DNA from: Hydrotalea sp.
GTDB lineage: Bacteria > Bacteroidota > Bacteroidia > Chitinophagales > Chitinophagaceae
DNA length: 64,000 bases
Direction: 5' to 3'
Assembly: GCA_022402565.1 (NCBI GenBank)
Contig: JAKRSC010000011.1
Span: 62,001 to 126,000 of the forward strand
This document shows, piece by piece, positions 27,420-35,980 of the stretch. The notes beneath the pieces were generated by a model, which was not told the DNA's origin, searched no databases, and worked only from the letters and a program-made list of their open reading frames with translations. Made by a program: the position numbers and the translations under genes. The first letter of the stretch is position 1; each line of letters opens with the position of its first letter.

Positions 27420-27698
27420 ATGAAACTACCTAACGTACAAAAATGTGAGCCAACTCTATTTAAGGCAGAGAAAGGAAAAACTTACGCATGGTGTACATGT
27501 GGTTTAAGTGAGAAGATTACCATGTGTGATGGAAAACATAAAACCTTAGCGCAAGAAGAAAATGGGGAAACTGTGTTTCCGTATAAAAGTTTCAAGTGGA
27601 CTTCGGAAGAAGAACAAGAGGTTTGGCTATGCAATTGCAAGCATACTAAAAACCCGCCATTTTGTGATGGTAGTCATAGAACTGTTGAGCCATCTTAA
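27420..27698 (+). CDS. Double CDGSH iron-sulfur domain protein
   Basis: A 92-residue small cytoplasmic protein with two CDGSH-type 2Fe-2S sites: CTCGLSEKITMCDGKH and CNCKHTKNPPFCDGSH, each with three Cys and one His as ligands. The first has Lys in place of Ser. Double-CDGSH (type 3 NEET) proteins are thought to handle iron-sulfur or redox transfer. It follows the glycosyltransferase by 2 bp and overlaps the convergent small membrane gene by four bases. Confidence 0.9.
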   Translation: MKLPNVQKCEPTLFKAEKGKTYAWCTCGLSEKITMCDGKHKTLAQEENGETVFPYKSFKWTSEEEQEVWLCNCKHTKNPPFCDGSHRTVEPS

Positions 27699-27925
27699 GA
27701 TCCTACATTCTTCTCATCCTTCCACCAGCGGTATCCTATATAACCCATTACTGCAAAGGGAGCCAACATGAGGTAAACGATAGAGTTATTGAGGGCTTTT
27801 GCGGGTCCTTCGCCTAATTGTGAGGCTGTTTTAGTGCAAATAGAACATTGAGCTGATGAATCAGTTGATATCAGAATAAACACTAAAATGATACTGAGGT
27901 ATGCTATATACTTTCCCATCTGCAT
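27695..27925 (-). CDS. Small membrane protein of a Bacteroidota family, unknown function
   Basis: A 76-residue protein with an N-terminal signal (KYIAYLSIILVFILISTDSSAQ), a CSICTK Cys pair, a short linker SQLGEGPAKALNNSIVY and a C-terminal membrane helix (LMLAPFAVMGYIGYRWW) ending in a charged tail. Similar short proteins with the C-S-I-C-T-K-T opening are widespread in the phylum. The Cys pair may bind metal or form a disulfide; that is inference. Confidence 0.65.
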   Translation of the reverse strand: MQMGKYIAYLSIILVFILISTDSSAQCSICTKTASQLGEGPAKALNNSIVYLMLAPFAVMGYIGYRWWKDEKNVGS

Positions 27926-27956
27926 GCAAATATAACCCCTAAGGCATAAAAAGGTT

Positions 27957-27999
27957 CTTAAAATGACCTTTTAAGACAGGGCGAAGCCTTCATTTTAAG
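27957..27999. repeat. Inverted repeat in the gap before the Tat-signal PLP enzyme
   Basis: CTTAAAATGA (27957-27966) and TCATTTTAAG (27990-27999) are exact 10 bp inverted arms 23 bp apart, between two divergently transcribed genes. It could be an operator or hairpin. No T-run follows, so a terminator is unlikely. Confidence 0.4.
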
Positions 28000-28061
28000 A
28001 GTTTAACAAAGATTTGCAGGTGAAGAAATAAAATCAATAATTTAGGACCACAATTCAGCCA

Positions 28062-29348
28062 TTGTCACAAAGAAGGTCTTTTTTGAAACACCTGGGTATG
28101 TTGGGAGCGGGATCAATTTTCCAACAACTGCATGCTGCTAATTTTTCATTGGCTGAAAAAAATCTTACGTCTAAAAATCCCATTGACATAGCATTGGACG
28201 CCGACTATTGGAGAACTATTCAAGACGCCTATACTGCCTCAAAATCGGATATTGTAATACTTAATAATGGCGGTGTAAGTCCCCAGCCAATTGCAGTTCA
28301 ACAAGCGTTGGACAAGTACAATGCATTTAGCAGCCGAGGTCCTTCCTATTATATGTGGCGTCAATTAGACAAAGGGAGAGAGCCATTGCGCGAAAGGTTA
28401 GCAAAACTGGCTAAAGTGAGTGCCGAAGAAATTGCTATTAACAGAAATGCTACGGAAGCACTCAATACCGTCATATATGGCTTAGATTTTGAGAAAGGTG
28501 ATGAAGTTATTGGTACGTATCAAGACTATCCCAATATGATACAGGCATGGCGTCAAAGAGCGATGCGTGATGGTTTAGTATACAAGCAAATTAATTTTCA
28601 GTTTCCAATTGAAGATGATGATGCTATTGTAGCGGCTTTTGAGCGTGAAATTAGTTCTAAAACTAAGCTGCTTCATATAACCCATGTAGTGAATTGGGTT
28701 GGGCAAATTTTACCAGTTCGTAAGATTTGTGATATGGCACATAAAAAGGGCATTGAGGTGTTGGTAGATGGGGCACATAGTTTTGGGTTATTAGATTTTT
28801 CAATAGCCGATTTGAATTGCGATTATTTTGGTACATCGCTGCATAAATTTCTTAGTGCACCCATTGGTTCTGGCATGTTGTGGATCAAAAAAGAGCATAT
28901 ATCCAAAGTTTGGCCATTGATATGTAATGATCAGCCGAAGAGTAGTAACATTAGAAAGTTTGAAACCCTGGGGACTAGAAGCTTTGCTATTGAACAAGCC
29001 ATTGGAGAAGCTATTCAATTTCATGAATCAATTGGAGCAGCAAGAAAAGAGGCTAGGATAAGGTATTTAAAAAATCGTTGGTGTAACCAAGTAGTAAACC
29101 ACCCCAAAGTTCGGTTACATACTAGTATGAAAAATGAGTATGCCTGCGCTATAGCTGGTTTTTCAATTGATGGTATGCGTCCTGCTGAAATTGATAGTAT
29201 TCTAATGAGTCAATATAAAATTCATACGGTGGGTATTGAATGGGAAAATATTAAGTGTGTTCGTGTAACCCCACATGTGTATACAACCGAAGATCAAGTA
29301 GATTTATTAGCGAAAGCAATCTTAGAAATAGCAGGGAGAAAGGCATAA
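28062..29348 (+). CDS. Class V aminotransferase-fold PLP enzyme with twin-arginine signal
   Basis: A 428-residue fold-type I PLP enzyme of the isopenicillin-N epimerase/cysteine desulfurase-like group. The cofactor site is clear: LVDGAHSFG (Asp236, His239) and SLHKFLSAPIG with Lys262 as the Schiff-base residue. The start is TTG; the next Met (residue 13) would destroy the N-terminal SQRRSFLKHLGMLGAGS, a good twin-arginine signal, so the TTG start and Tat export are both supported. Folding with PLP before export explains the Tat route. Substrate unknown. Confidence 0.8.
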   Translation: MSQRRSFLKHLGMLGAGSIFQQLHAANFSLAEKNLTSKNPIDIALDADYWRTIQDAYTASKSDIVILNNGGVSPQPIAVQQALDKYNAFSSRGPSYYMWRQLDKGREPLRERLAKLAKVSAEEIAINRNATEALNTVIYGLDFEKGDEVIGTYQDYPNMIQAWRQRAMRDGLVYKQINFQFPIEDDDAIVAAFEREISSKTKLLHITHVVNWVGQILPVRKICDMAHKKGIEVLVDGAHSFGLLDFSIADLNCDYFGTSLHKFLSAPIGSGMLWIKKEHISKVWPLICNDQPKSSNIRKFETLGTRSFAIEQAIGEAIQFHESIGAARKEARIRYLKNRWCNQVVNHPKVRLHTSMKNEYACAIAGFSIDGMRPAEIDSILMSQYKIHTVGIEWENIKCVRVTPHVYTTEDQVDLLAKAILEIAGRKA

Positions 29349-29372
29349 AAAAATCCCGTGCAAGCACAGGAT
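29346..29372 (-). terminator. Hairpin terminator of the bTHX gene
   Basis: On the minus strand ATCCTGTGC pairs with GCACGGGAT (one G-T wobble) over a tight loop and is followed by seven T. It lies between the convergent PLP enzyme gene and bTHX. Confidence 0.6.
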
Positions 29373-29400
29373 CTGTTCGTTCACCGATTCAACTTACTTA

Positions 29401-29511
29401 TTAAGCTTCTTTTTTAGCAGCAGTTTTTTTTGCTGGTCTAGCAGGACGGCTTTTGCCGAAAGATCCTTTGAATCGCTTTCCTTTTGCAGTTTTTTTATCA
29501 CCTCTACCCAT
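29401..29511 (-). CDS. 30S ribosomal protein bTHX
   Basis: A 36-residue, very basic protein starting MGRGDKKTAKGKRFKGSFG and continuing KSRPARPAKKTAAKKEA. The opening and the G-K-x-F-x-G-S-[FY]-G-K-x-R-P pattern match Thx-type proteins that insert in the head of the small ribosomal subunit in Thermus and Bacteroidota. ATG at 29509-29511, stop TAA at 29401-29403. The C-terminal Ala/Lys tail is longer than in Thermus. It lies beside HU, each with its own terminator. Confidence 0.85.
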   Translation of the reverse strand: MGRGDKKTAKGKRFKGSFGKSRPARPAKKTAAKKEA

Positions 29512-29551
29512 GTTACGTTCAATTAAATTTTGTGATTGAATGCTGCAAATA

Positions 29552-29586
29552 TAAAAAAATCCTGCATTTCGGAGGAAATGCAGGAT
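29552..29586 (-). terminator. Strong terminator of the HU gene
   Basis: ATCCTGCATTTC and GAAATGCAGGAT form a perfect 12 bp stem over a 4-base loop, followed on the minus strand by seven T. It separates HU from bTHX. Confidence 0.88.
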
Positions 29587-29609
29587 AAATCAGTTGTTTG
29601 TACGGATAA

Positions 29610-29879
29610 TTAGAGCTTACCACTCAATTCCTTACCAGCCTTAAAGCGAGCAACTTTTTTAGCTTTGATTTTGATCGTTTCACCAGTTTGTGGGTTACGA
29701 CCTGTACGTGCAGCACGCTTAGAAACAGAGAAAGTACCAAAACCAACTAAAGTAACTTTATCACCTTTTTTCAAAGTTTTAGTTACTGCATCCACGAAAG
29801 AATCGAGGGCTGCATTAGCTTGTGTTTTTGTTACTCCAGCATCTTCTGCGATTTGCGCAATCAATTCAGCTTTGTTCAT
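29610..29879 (-). CDS. hup: HU-family DNA-binding protein
   Basis: An 89-residue histone-like protein. [33 protein letters not shown] is the helical dimerisation part, [26 protein letters not shown] is the DNA-binding signature with the flexible Arg/Pro arm, and [11 protein letters not shown] closes it. It bends and compacts DNA. It has a good promoter about 35 bp upstream and its own terminator, as expected for an abundant single-gene product. Confidence 0.96.
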   Translation of the reverse strand: MNKAELIAQIAEDAGVTKTQANAALDSFVDAVTKTLKKGDKVTLVGFGTFSVSKRAARTGRNPQTGETIKIKAKKVARFKAGKELSGKL

Positions 29880-29913
29880 AGTGTTGTGTTTAGATTGTTG
29901 TGTGAATAATGTT

Positions 29914-29943
29914 CAAATTTATTCGCTTTTAAATACCAACAAA
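29914..29943 (-). promoter_or_regulatory. Promoter of the HU gene
   Basis: On the minus strand TTTG (29940-29943), 18 bp, TAAATTTG (29914-29921), a full match to the Bacteroidota -33/-7 consensus. Expected transcription start near 29907, leader about 28 bases. Confidence 0.7.
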
Positions 29944-30176
29944 ATATTTTTTGAATTTTTTTGACACATGTATTTCTTTATAATGCTTGTCAATAAAGGG
30001 TTACAGCGTTTCTCAGCTTTTAATGAGTTGTGTTAAATTAAATAAAAATCCCATGAAACACTTGCTGGCATTGAATTTCAGCGATTTGTCTCTTGAAATC
30101 CGCATCAGTAAAGGGTTTGAAACAATATACGAAACCTCACCAATAGGTCAACTTATTCGTTTGAAACTATCCACAT
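29944..30176. other. AT-rich gap between HU and the DUF4286 gene
   Basis: Upstream of the HU promoter, about 230 bp hold no convincing gene. A 75-codon plus-strand frame (29987-30214) starts at TTG, has no family resemblance and runs into the DUF4286 gene, so it is not called. No tRNA or obvious structured RNA was seen. Confidence 0.5.
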
Positions 30177-30482
30177 TCAATTCACAATGCCCATTAAACT
30201 ACGAAAAGCTATGAATTGATTGCCCCATTTGTCTAATCCTTTTTGTCGAAGTAAAGGTGCATGTTCATGGATATAGGTTTCATACTTCTCTTTTACAGCA
30301 CAATAATATTGAACAGCATAAGTAATTCCTTCTGTTTCGTCGGTCTCTAATAAACGAACCCATTGGTATTTTTCAAAGCAACCTGTAGCCATTACTTCTG
30401 GAATATGTTCGTCTCTCATCCATTGTATCCAATGATTATGAATGGTATGTGTTACTTGAATAGTTACATTGTAAATTAACAT
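30177..30482 (-). CDS. DUF4286 family protein
   Basis: A 101-residue cytoplasmic protein with the ferredoxin-like outline of a Bacteroidota family: MLIYNVTIQVTHTIHNHWIQWMRDEHIPEVMATGCF, then YAVQYYCAVKEKYETYIHEHAPLLRQKGLDKWG. The function is not known. Its ATG lies 2 bp past the end of the exonuclease III gene, suggesting a shared transcript. Confidence 0.83.
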   Translation of the reverse strand: MLIYNVTIQVTHTIHNHWIQWMRDEHIPEVMATGCFEKYQWVRLLETDETEGITYAVQYYCAVKEKYETYIHEHAPLLRQKGLDKWGNQFIAFRSLMGIVN

Positions 30483-30484
30483 CG

Positions 30485-31258
30485 TTATTGTATTTCAATA
30501 TCAAGGAAAATGGGGCAATGATCGCTGTGTTTTATGTTAGGTAAAATTCCTGCTGCCTTATAAAAAGGTAATAAAGAGTTTGTTGTGCAGATATAATCAA
30601 TTCTCCAGCCTTTGTTTTGTAAACGCACACTTGGAAATCTTTGACTCCACCAGCTATATGCACCAGTTGTAGTTGGGTGAAGTTCTCTAAAACTATCAAT
30701 CCACCCTTGCTGGATCCATGCGTCCATCCATGCTCTTTCATCTGGTAAAAATCCACTAGAGTTTTTATTTCCCTTTGGATCATGAATATCTATTTCTGTA
30801 TGAGCAATATTGTAATCGCCACATAAAATAATATTAGGCTGTTTTTTTCTCAACTCATTCACATATTCATTTATTTCTCTAAGCCATTGGTACTTATACT
30901 CTTGCCTTTCATCGCCACTGGTTCCGCTGGGGAAGTATGCATTAATGAGTGTGAATGTTGGAAAGATTAATTGAATCACTCTTCCTTCTGCATCGCTTTG
31001 TGGGTGGCCAGTTCCGTATATAACTTCAATTGGTTTTTGTTTAGTAAAAACAGCTACCCCACTGTACCCCTTTTTTTGTGCGCTGAACCAATAAGCATGA
31101 TAACCTAATTGCTCAAAAGAGCGCATATCTACATCGCCTGGGTGTGCTTTGGTTTCTTGAATACAGAGTATATCGGCTGGAGATTCAGAAAGCCATTCAA
31201 TCAATCCCTTTTTTATTGCTGCTCGTATGCCATTTGTGTTATAAGAAACAATTCTCAT
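30485..31258 (-). CDS. xth: Exodeoxyribonuclease III
   Basis: A 257-residue AP endonuclease/3'-5' exonuclease of base excision repair. The EEP fold residues are all visible: SYNTNGIRAA (Asn), CIQETKAH (metal Glu), NAYFPSGT (Tyr), CGDYNIAHTEIDIHDP (Asp, Asn), GWRIDYI and SDHCPIFLDI (catalytic Asp-His pair). Length is typical. It heads a two-gene run with the DUF4286 gene. Confidence 0.95.
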   Translation of the reverse strand: MRIVSYNTNGIRAAIKKGLIEWLSESPADILCIQETKAHPGDVDMRSFEQLGYHAYWFSAQKKGYSGVAVFTKQKPIEVIYGTGHPQSDAEGRVIQLIFPTFTLINAYFPSGTSGDERQEYKYQWLREINEYVNELRKKQPNIILCGDYNIAHTEIDIHDPKGNKNSSGFLPDERAWMDAWIQQGWIDSFRELHPTTTGAYSWWSQRFPSVRLQNKGWRIDYICTTNSLLPFYKAAGILPNIKHSDHCPIFLDIEIQ

Positions 31259-31350
31259 TGTGGCAAGTTAGTATTTTGAAGTATGAGTTAGATGACCTAT
31301 TTTTCCATTAATACGTTATCAATGAATCTTGTACTTTAAATCAATGAGTT

Positions 31351-32094
31351 ATGTCGCCAAAGAAATCTACAAGCGAGAGAATTATTCCTGCACATGCACA
31401 AGTGTATTTAGATGGTCCCAAACCAAGAATGAATGAATTGTGGTTTTCATGGGATGTATTTAAGCAGTTTATAAAAGGGATGCGCGCATTGCATTTTATG
31501 GGTCCTTGCATTACAGTGTTTGGAAGTGCTCGATTTAAAGAGGGCCATGAGCACTATGAAGCTGCAAGAGAGTTTGGGAAAAGAATTGCAGAAACAGGAT
31601 TTGTTACTATGACAGGAGGTGGGCCTGGCGTAATGGAGGCTGCTAATAGGGGTGCATTCGAAAATGGGGGGAAGTCGGTTGGTGTAAATATTAAATTGCC
31701 GTTTGAGCAGTACCCCAATCCTTATGTGCACCAAAGTATTACGCTCAATTATTTTTTTGTACGGAAGGTTCTTTTAGTAAAATATTCTTATGCATTTATT
31801 ATTATGCCGGGGGGGTGGGGCACTATGGATGAATTATATGAAACACTTACTCTAATTCAAACTGAGGTCATTAATACTTTTCCAGTAGTTATTTATGGAA
31901 AAGAATATTATCAACCAATGGTCGATTATTTTGATGTAATGCTGAAGGCGGGAACAATCTCTCCAGATGATTTAAAACTTATTTTATTTACAGATGATAT
32001 GGACGAGGCAATGGAGCATATCAAAAAGTATGTTCGGAAAAACTTTACTGTAAAACCAAGAAAGCGCTTATGGTGGTTATTTGAAAAACGTTAA
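31351..32094 (+). CDS. LOG/TIGR00730-family Rossmann protein
   Basis: A 247-residue nucleotide-binding protein. The phosphoribohydrolase signature is present: MTGGGPGVMEAANRGA and IMPGGWGTMDELYETLTLIQ (PGG-x-GT-x-x-E). Relatives cleave cytokinin riboside 5'-monophosphates or other nucleoside monophosphates to base and ribose-5-phosphate. The N-terminal 40 residues precede the usual ITVFGSARF start strand. Monocistronic or first before the AsmA-like gene (62 bp gap). Confidence 0.88.
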   Translation: MSPKKSTSERIIPAHAQVYLDGPKPRMNELWFSWDVFKQFIKGMRALHFMGPCITVFGSARFKEGHEHYEAAREFGKRIAETGFVTMTGGGPGVMEAANRGAFENGGKSVGVNIKLPFEQYPNPYVHQSITLNYFFVRKVLLVKYSYAFIIMPGGWGTMDELYETLTLIQTEVINTFPVVIYGKEYYQPMVDYFDVMLKAGTISPDDLKLILFTDDMDEAMEHIKKYVRKNFTVKPRKRLWWLFEKR

Positions 32095-32156
32095 TGATTA
32101 AATGTTAATGGGGATTTTTCAATGAGTTGAAATAATTTTAATTGAAATATTGATAT

Positions 32157-35100
32157 ATGACTTCCTCGTGGAAAATAGGATTGATTCGTGGACTAAAAGC
32201 AATTGGTATATTGTTAGTTACTATAATTATTGCTTTAGCGTCTTTGCCTTACTTTTTTCCCGATGCAATTGCCAGAAAAGTCCGGTACTTAGTAAATAAA
32301 GAAATTGATGGAGAGTTGTCATTTAGTAATGCCCGACTTTCCTTCTTTACACATTTTCCATCACTGACTCTAAGTTTGAATGATTTTGTATTAACGGGCT
32401 CTCAACCTTTTGAAAAGGATACGCTAATTGCTGGTAAAGAACTAGGATTTGGAATCAATTTAGCCGACTTGTTACATCAGGAAGTTTCTATTGAGAAATT
32501 CTTTTTAGATAAAGTTTATATTAATATTCAAGTGAATGAACAGGGGCAGGCAAACTATAATATCTATAAGGGCTCAGATTCTTCAACTGCTTCAAATTCA
32601 GATACCGCATCTGCAAGAATTGCATTAGATAAAATTGTAATTAGTAATAGCAGATTGGTGTACCACGACCGTACACTGCCAATGCGAATAGAAACTCAAG
32701 AGTTCAATTATACGGGAAAAGGTGATTTGTCACAATCGGTGTTTGATTTGCAAACCCAAGTTAAAATTGGCAGAGTGGATGTTACTTATGATAACATCCC
32801 TTATATGCTTGAGAAACAGGTAAAGGGTGAATTAATTACGCAAGTTAATACGCAATCTTTTGCGCTTGTATTCAAGAAAAACAAAATTCGAATTAATCAG
32901 CTTCCACTTGAGTTTACAGGAACATTAAGCTTTTTATCTTCTGGTTATGATATGGATTTTACTGCACAGTCAGTCTCGACAAGCTTACAAGACATGCTCA
33001 GTGCATTACCGCCTTCCTACAAAGATTGGTTAACAACAACAAAATTAAAAGGCAGTGCTAGTTTAAAGGCAGAACTTAAAGGTGTTTATGATGTAGCGTC
33101 TAATCAGCAACCCGATTTGAAAGCAGCGGTTAGTATTCGTGAAGGATTTGTTTGTCATAATGCAGCTCCTTTTCCGATTGAACAGTTGTTCTTAGATATG
33201 AAAGTTGATTTACCTAAATTGGAAATTACAAAATTGAAACTTGATGTTGATACGGTTGCCATGCGATTGAAAGAGGATTATGTGAGAGGAATGATGCATG
33301 TTGTAGGATTTCATAATCCATATATTCAAACTAGGTTAGATGCTTCTATTGATTTATATACATGGAATCAAGCATTGGCACTTGGGAATTTCTCGGCTAA
33401 TGGGAAGCTGTATGTTCAAACAAGTGCTCAAGGAAATTTGGCTTGGGAAATGGATGAAGAAGCTGTTGTTCCCACCGATTATATAAAATCAATACCTGCT
33501 TTTGATCTGGTTGCAAAGTTGGATAGTGGATACATTAAGCTGGGTGATTTCCCTCAAGTAGTTGAGGATATTCATATGGATATGCATGTTTCAGCTAAGG
33601 GAGGTGATTGGCGAAACACAATGATTGACTTAAAGAAACTACAACTAAAGAGTAAAAACAGTCAGCTTAAAGCAACTTTATTATATGGGTTAATGGACCC
33701 TCATCCGGTGGATGGAAATATTCAAGCAAAAATTCTTTTATCAGATATTAAAGAAATTGCGCCTATTCCATACGTTAATAAATTAGAGGGTTTGCTTGAG
33801 GCGCAATTAGAATCAAAAGGAACATTTATTGCCAATACAAGAACATATCCACCCATTCAAGGCAAGATTACCGTTTCTAATGGTTTAATTCAAACACCCT
33901 ATTATCCAAAGGCTATTGAAGCAATTCAATTGGGTATGTATTTCAATGCCAAGTCACCTTCTCCAAAAGACCTTTCAGTTCAAATTCCGAATCTACATTG
34001 GGAGTTTGAAGGGAAGCCTTTCGATATGAAAGCTACTTTCAAAGATTTTTCAGACCTACATTATGATATACAGTTAAAGGGTAAAGTGGATATAGGAAAG
34101 ATATATCAGGTATTTAAAGTAGAAGGGTATGATGTAGGGGGTAAAATATCAGCCGACTTGGCATTTGCAGGAAGAAAGAGTGATGCATTAAAAATGAAGT
34201 ATCACTTGTTGAAGAATAAAGGAAAATTGGAAATGTATGATCTTTCACTAAAGAGTTCCATGTTCCCCAAGCCCCTGCAAGTTGCAAAGGGGCTATTTCA
34301 CTTTGAAGATGAGAAACTAATTTTTGATGACTGCAAAGTGATTTATGGATCTAGTAAGCTACAAGTGAATGGTTATTTGAATCATGTTGTGAATTATGTA
34401 CTTCACAATCAAACGATGCAGGGTAAGTGGAAGTTGTATTCGCCAGCACTTTATGTAGATGAATGGATGGATTACAACAACTATGATTCAAGTGCAACTG
34501 CGTCTGAAAGTTCAGCAATAGGGGTTTTAATGCTACCAAAGAATTTGGACATTCGTATTGAAGCAGCTGCCGATAAAGTCAATTATCACGGGATTGATTT
34601 GCAACAGTTGAAAGGGTCTATGCACTTAGTACCCGGAAAATTGTTGATGGATGATGCAAGTTTTACAATTGCAGGAAGTGATGTTTCAATGAAGGGATGG
34701 TATGAACCAATAAAGCCCAAGTTGGCAAAATTTTCCTATTCAATTAAAACATCAGAATTAGATGTTCAACAAGCTTATAGAGATTTTGCTTTGTTCAGAG
34801 AAATGGCACCGGCTGCAAAACGTGCTGAAGGGAAAATTGCTTTTGATTATGCTTTAGAAGGGCGACTGAATGCAGACATGATGCCTGTAATGAACTCTTT
34901 AAAAGGTGTTGGAAGTTTACAGGTGCGACAAGTAAAAATGTATGGATTTCGCTTATTTAATGCGGCTGCTAAAGCTTCTAGAAGAAGTGAGATTAAGGAT
35001 CCGGATATTTCTAATGTCGTTATTAGAACAAAAATTCAAAATAATTTGCTTACAATTGAAAAGACAAAGATGCGAGTTGCGGGTTTTCGTCCTAAGTTAG

Positions 35101-35315
35101 AAGGGCAAATGCGTTTAGATGATGGACGATTGAATATGAGGTTTAGGTTGGGCTTACCACCGTTTGGAATATTTGGTATTCCAATGACAGTTACAGGAAC
35201 GCGCGACAATCCAATTGTAAAATTGAGAAGAGGTAAAAAAGCTGATGAATTAGAAGAAGATCCAGAAGAGGCTGATGAAGATGATGAGGTTTCGGAAATG
35301 AAATCGGATCAATAG
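32157..35315 (+). CDS. AsmA-like envelope protein
   Basis: A 1052-residue protein with one N-terminal membrane segment (about 10-31, AIGILLVTIIIALASLPYFF) and a very long periplasmic part made of repeated beta strands typical of AsmA/TamB-type bridge proteins (AARIALDKIVISNSRLVYHD; LPKLEITKLKLDVDTVAMRL). The C-terminal AsmA-like region ends FGIFGIPMTVTGTRDNPIVKLRRGKK, followed by an acidic tail of Glu/Asp. Members of the superfamily move phospholipids between membranes; that role is likely but not shown here. The small gene at 35334 follows by 18 bp. Confidence 0.8.
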   Translation: MTSSWKIGLIRGLKAIGILLVTIIIALASLPYFFPDAIARKVRYLVNKEIDGELSFSNARLSFFTHFPSLTLSLNDFVLTGSQPFEKDTLIAGKELGFGINLADLLHQEVSIEKFFLDKVYINIQVNEQGQANYNIYKGSDSSTASNSDTASARIALDKIVISNSRLVYHDRTLPMRIETQEFNYTGKGDLSQSVFDLQTQVKIGRVDVTYDNIPYMLEKQVKGELITQVNTQSFALVFKKNKIRINQLPLEFTGTLSFLSSGYDMDFTAQSVSTSLQDMLSALPPSYKDWLTTTKLKGSASLKAELKGVYDVASNQQPDLKAAVSIREGFVCHNAAPFPIEQLFLDMKVDLPKLEITKLKLDVDTVAMRLKEDYVRGMMHVVGFHNPYIQTRLDASIDLYTWNQALALGNFSANGKLYVQTSAQGNLAWEMDEEAVVPTDYIKSIPAFDLVAKLDSGYIKLGDFPQVVEDIHMDMHVSAKGGDWRNTMIDLKKLQLKSKNSQLKATLLYGLMDPHPVDGNIQAKILLSDIKEIAPIPYVNKLEGLLEAQLESKGTFIANTRTYPPIQGKITVSNGLIQTPYYPKAIEAIQLGMYFNAKSPSPKDLSVQIPNLHWEFEGKPFDMKATFKDFSDLHYDIQLKGKVDIGKIYQVFKVEGYDVGGKISADLAFAGRKSDALKMKYHLLKNKGKLEMYDLSLKSSMFPKPLQVAKGLFHFEDEKLIFDDCKVIYGSSKLQVNGYLNHVVNYVLHNQTMQGKWKLYSPALYVDEWMDYNNYDSSATASESSAIGVLMLPKNLDIRIEAAADKVNYHGIDLQQLKGSMHLVPGKLLMDDASFTIAGSDVSMKGWYEPIKPKLAKFSYSIKTSELDVQQAYRDFALFREMAPAAKRAEGKIAFDYALEGRLNADMMPVMNSLKGVGSLQVRQVKMYGFRLFNAAAKASRRSEIKDPDISNVVIRTKIQNNLLTIEKTKMRVAGFRPKLEGQMRLDDGRLNMRFRLGLPPFGIFGIPMTVTGTRDNPIVKLRRGKKADELEEDPEEADEDDEVSEMKSDQ

Positions 35316-35333
35316 TCAACAACCAACCAATAT

Positions 35334-35756
35334 ATGAAGTTTGTTACTATTATTTTTTTGACAATATCTTTTGTCACTTTCCAAACTCTTGCATTCTCCC
35401 AAGATGCTACCTCAAAAATTCAAATTTCTAATGATTTGTTGGAAAAATCTAAACGACAAAAAACTACTGCTTGGGTTTTAATGGGAACAGGTGGTGCTGC
35501 TTTTGTTTATGGTATAGCAGGATTTTCTAGAGGTTTTCTTGATTTCGATTCTGATGAAAGAGGGCCATCTCAAATACATGGCATTGCTTTGGGGTATGGT
35601 TTATTAGCTCCTCTTGTTAGTATTCCTTTCTTTATTAAAAGTGGTCAGAATAAGCGAAAAGCAAACGAAGTTTTGGTATTTCAGCCTGTTTGGATGCAGC
35701 AACCCTTTGGACAAGGTGCTCCAGGTATTAGAGTTACTTGGCAAGTTGGAAAATAA
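35334..35756 (+). CDS. Small exported membrane protein, unknown function
   Basis: A 140-residue protein with a signal sequence (KFVTIIFLTISFVTFQTLAFSQ), a coiled polar stretch, and two hydrophobic segments (TAWVLMGTGGAAFVYGIAGF and IALGYGLLAPLVSIPFFI) joined by an acidic loop. The end (VFQPVWMQQPFGQGAPGIRVTWQVGK) looks like a beta hairpin. It resembles short Bacteroidota proteins of unknown role. Probably co-transcribed with the AsmA-like gene. Confidence 0.6.
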   Translation: MKFVTIIFLTISFVTFQTLAFSQDATSKIQISNDLLEKSKRQKTTAWVLMGTGGAAFVYGIAGFSRGFLDFDSDERGPSQIHGIALGYGLLAPLVSIPFFIKSGQNKRKANEVLVFQPVWMQQPFGQGAPGIRVTWQVGK

Positions 35757-35758
35757 AT

Positions 35759-35980
35759 TTAAGGAACAGGGTCGTATCCATGTCCACCACCAGGTCTGCA
35801 TTTAGACAACCTTTTCATGCCCATCCAAATTCCTCTTAAAGGACCATATTTTTGAATGGCTTCTACAGTGTATTGAGAGCAAGTGGGTGTAAAACGACAT
35901 TTTGGTCCAATCATGGGAGAAATGCCATATTGGTAAATGCGTATTAAAAAAATAAAAGGGAGGCTAATAATCTTTTTCAA
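35759..35980 (-). CDS. yidD: Membrane protein insertion efficiency factor YidD
   Basis: A 73-residue membrane-associated protein that aids YidC. The signature GPKCRFTPTCSQYTVEAIQKYG and RLSKCRPGGGHGYDPVP (conserved Cys residues) is complete. It starts at TTG, overlapping the end of rnpA by 17 bases; rpmH-rnpA-yidD is the usual order. Confidence 0.92.
   Translation of the reverse strand: MKKIISLPFIFLIRIYQYGISPMIGPKCRFTPTCSQYTVEAIQKYGPLRGIWMGMKRLSKCRPGGGHGYDPVP

Noticed and set aside
29961-29984. TTGACA...TATAAT resembling an E. coli sigma-70 promoter
   Set aside because: The spacer is only 12 bp, and the primary sigma factor in this phylum uses a different consensus. No gene lies suitably downstream.
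29987-30214. 75-codon plus-strand frame in the gap after HU
   Set aside because: TTG start, no recognisable fold or signal, and it runs into the end of the DUF4286 gene. Probably chance in AT-rich DNA.
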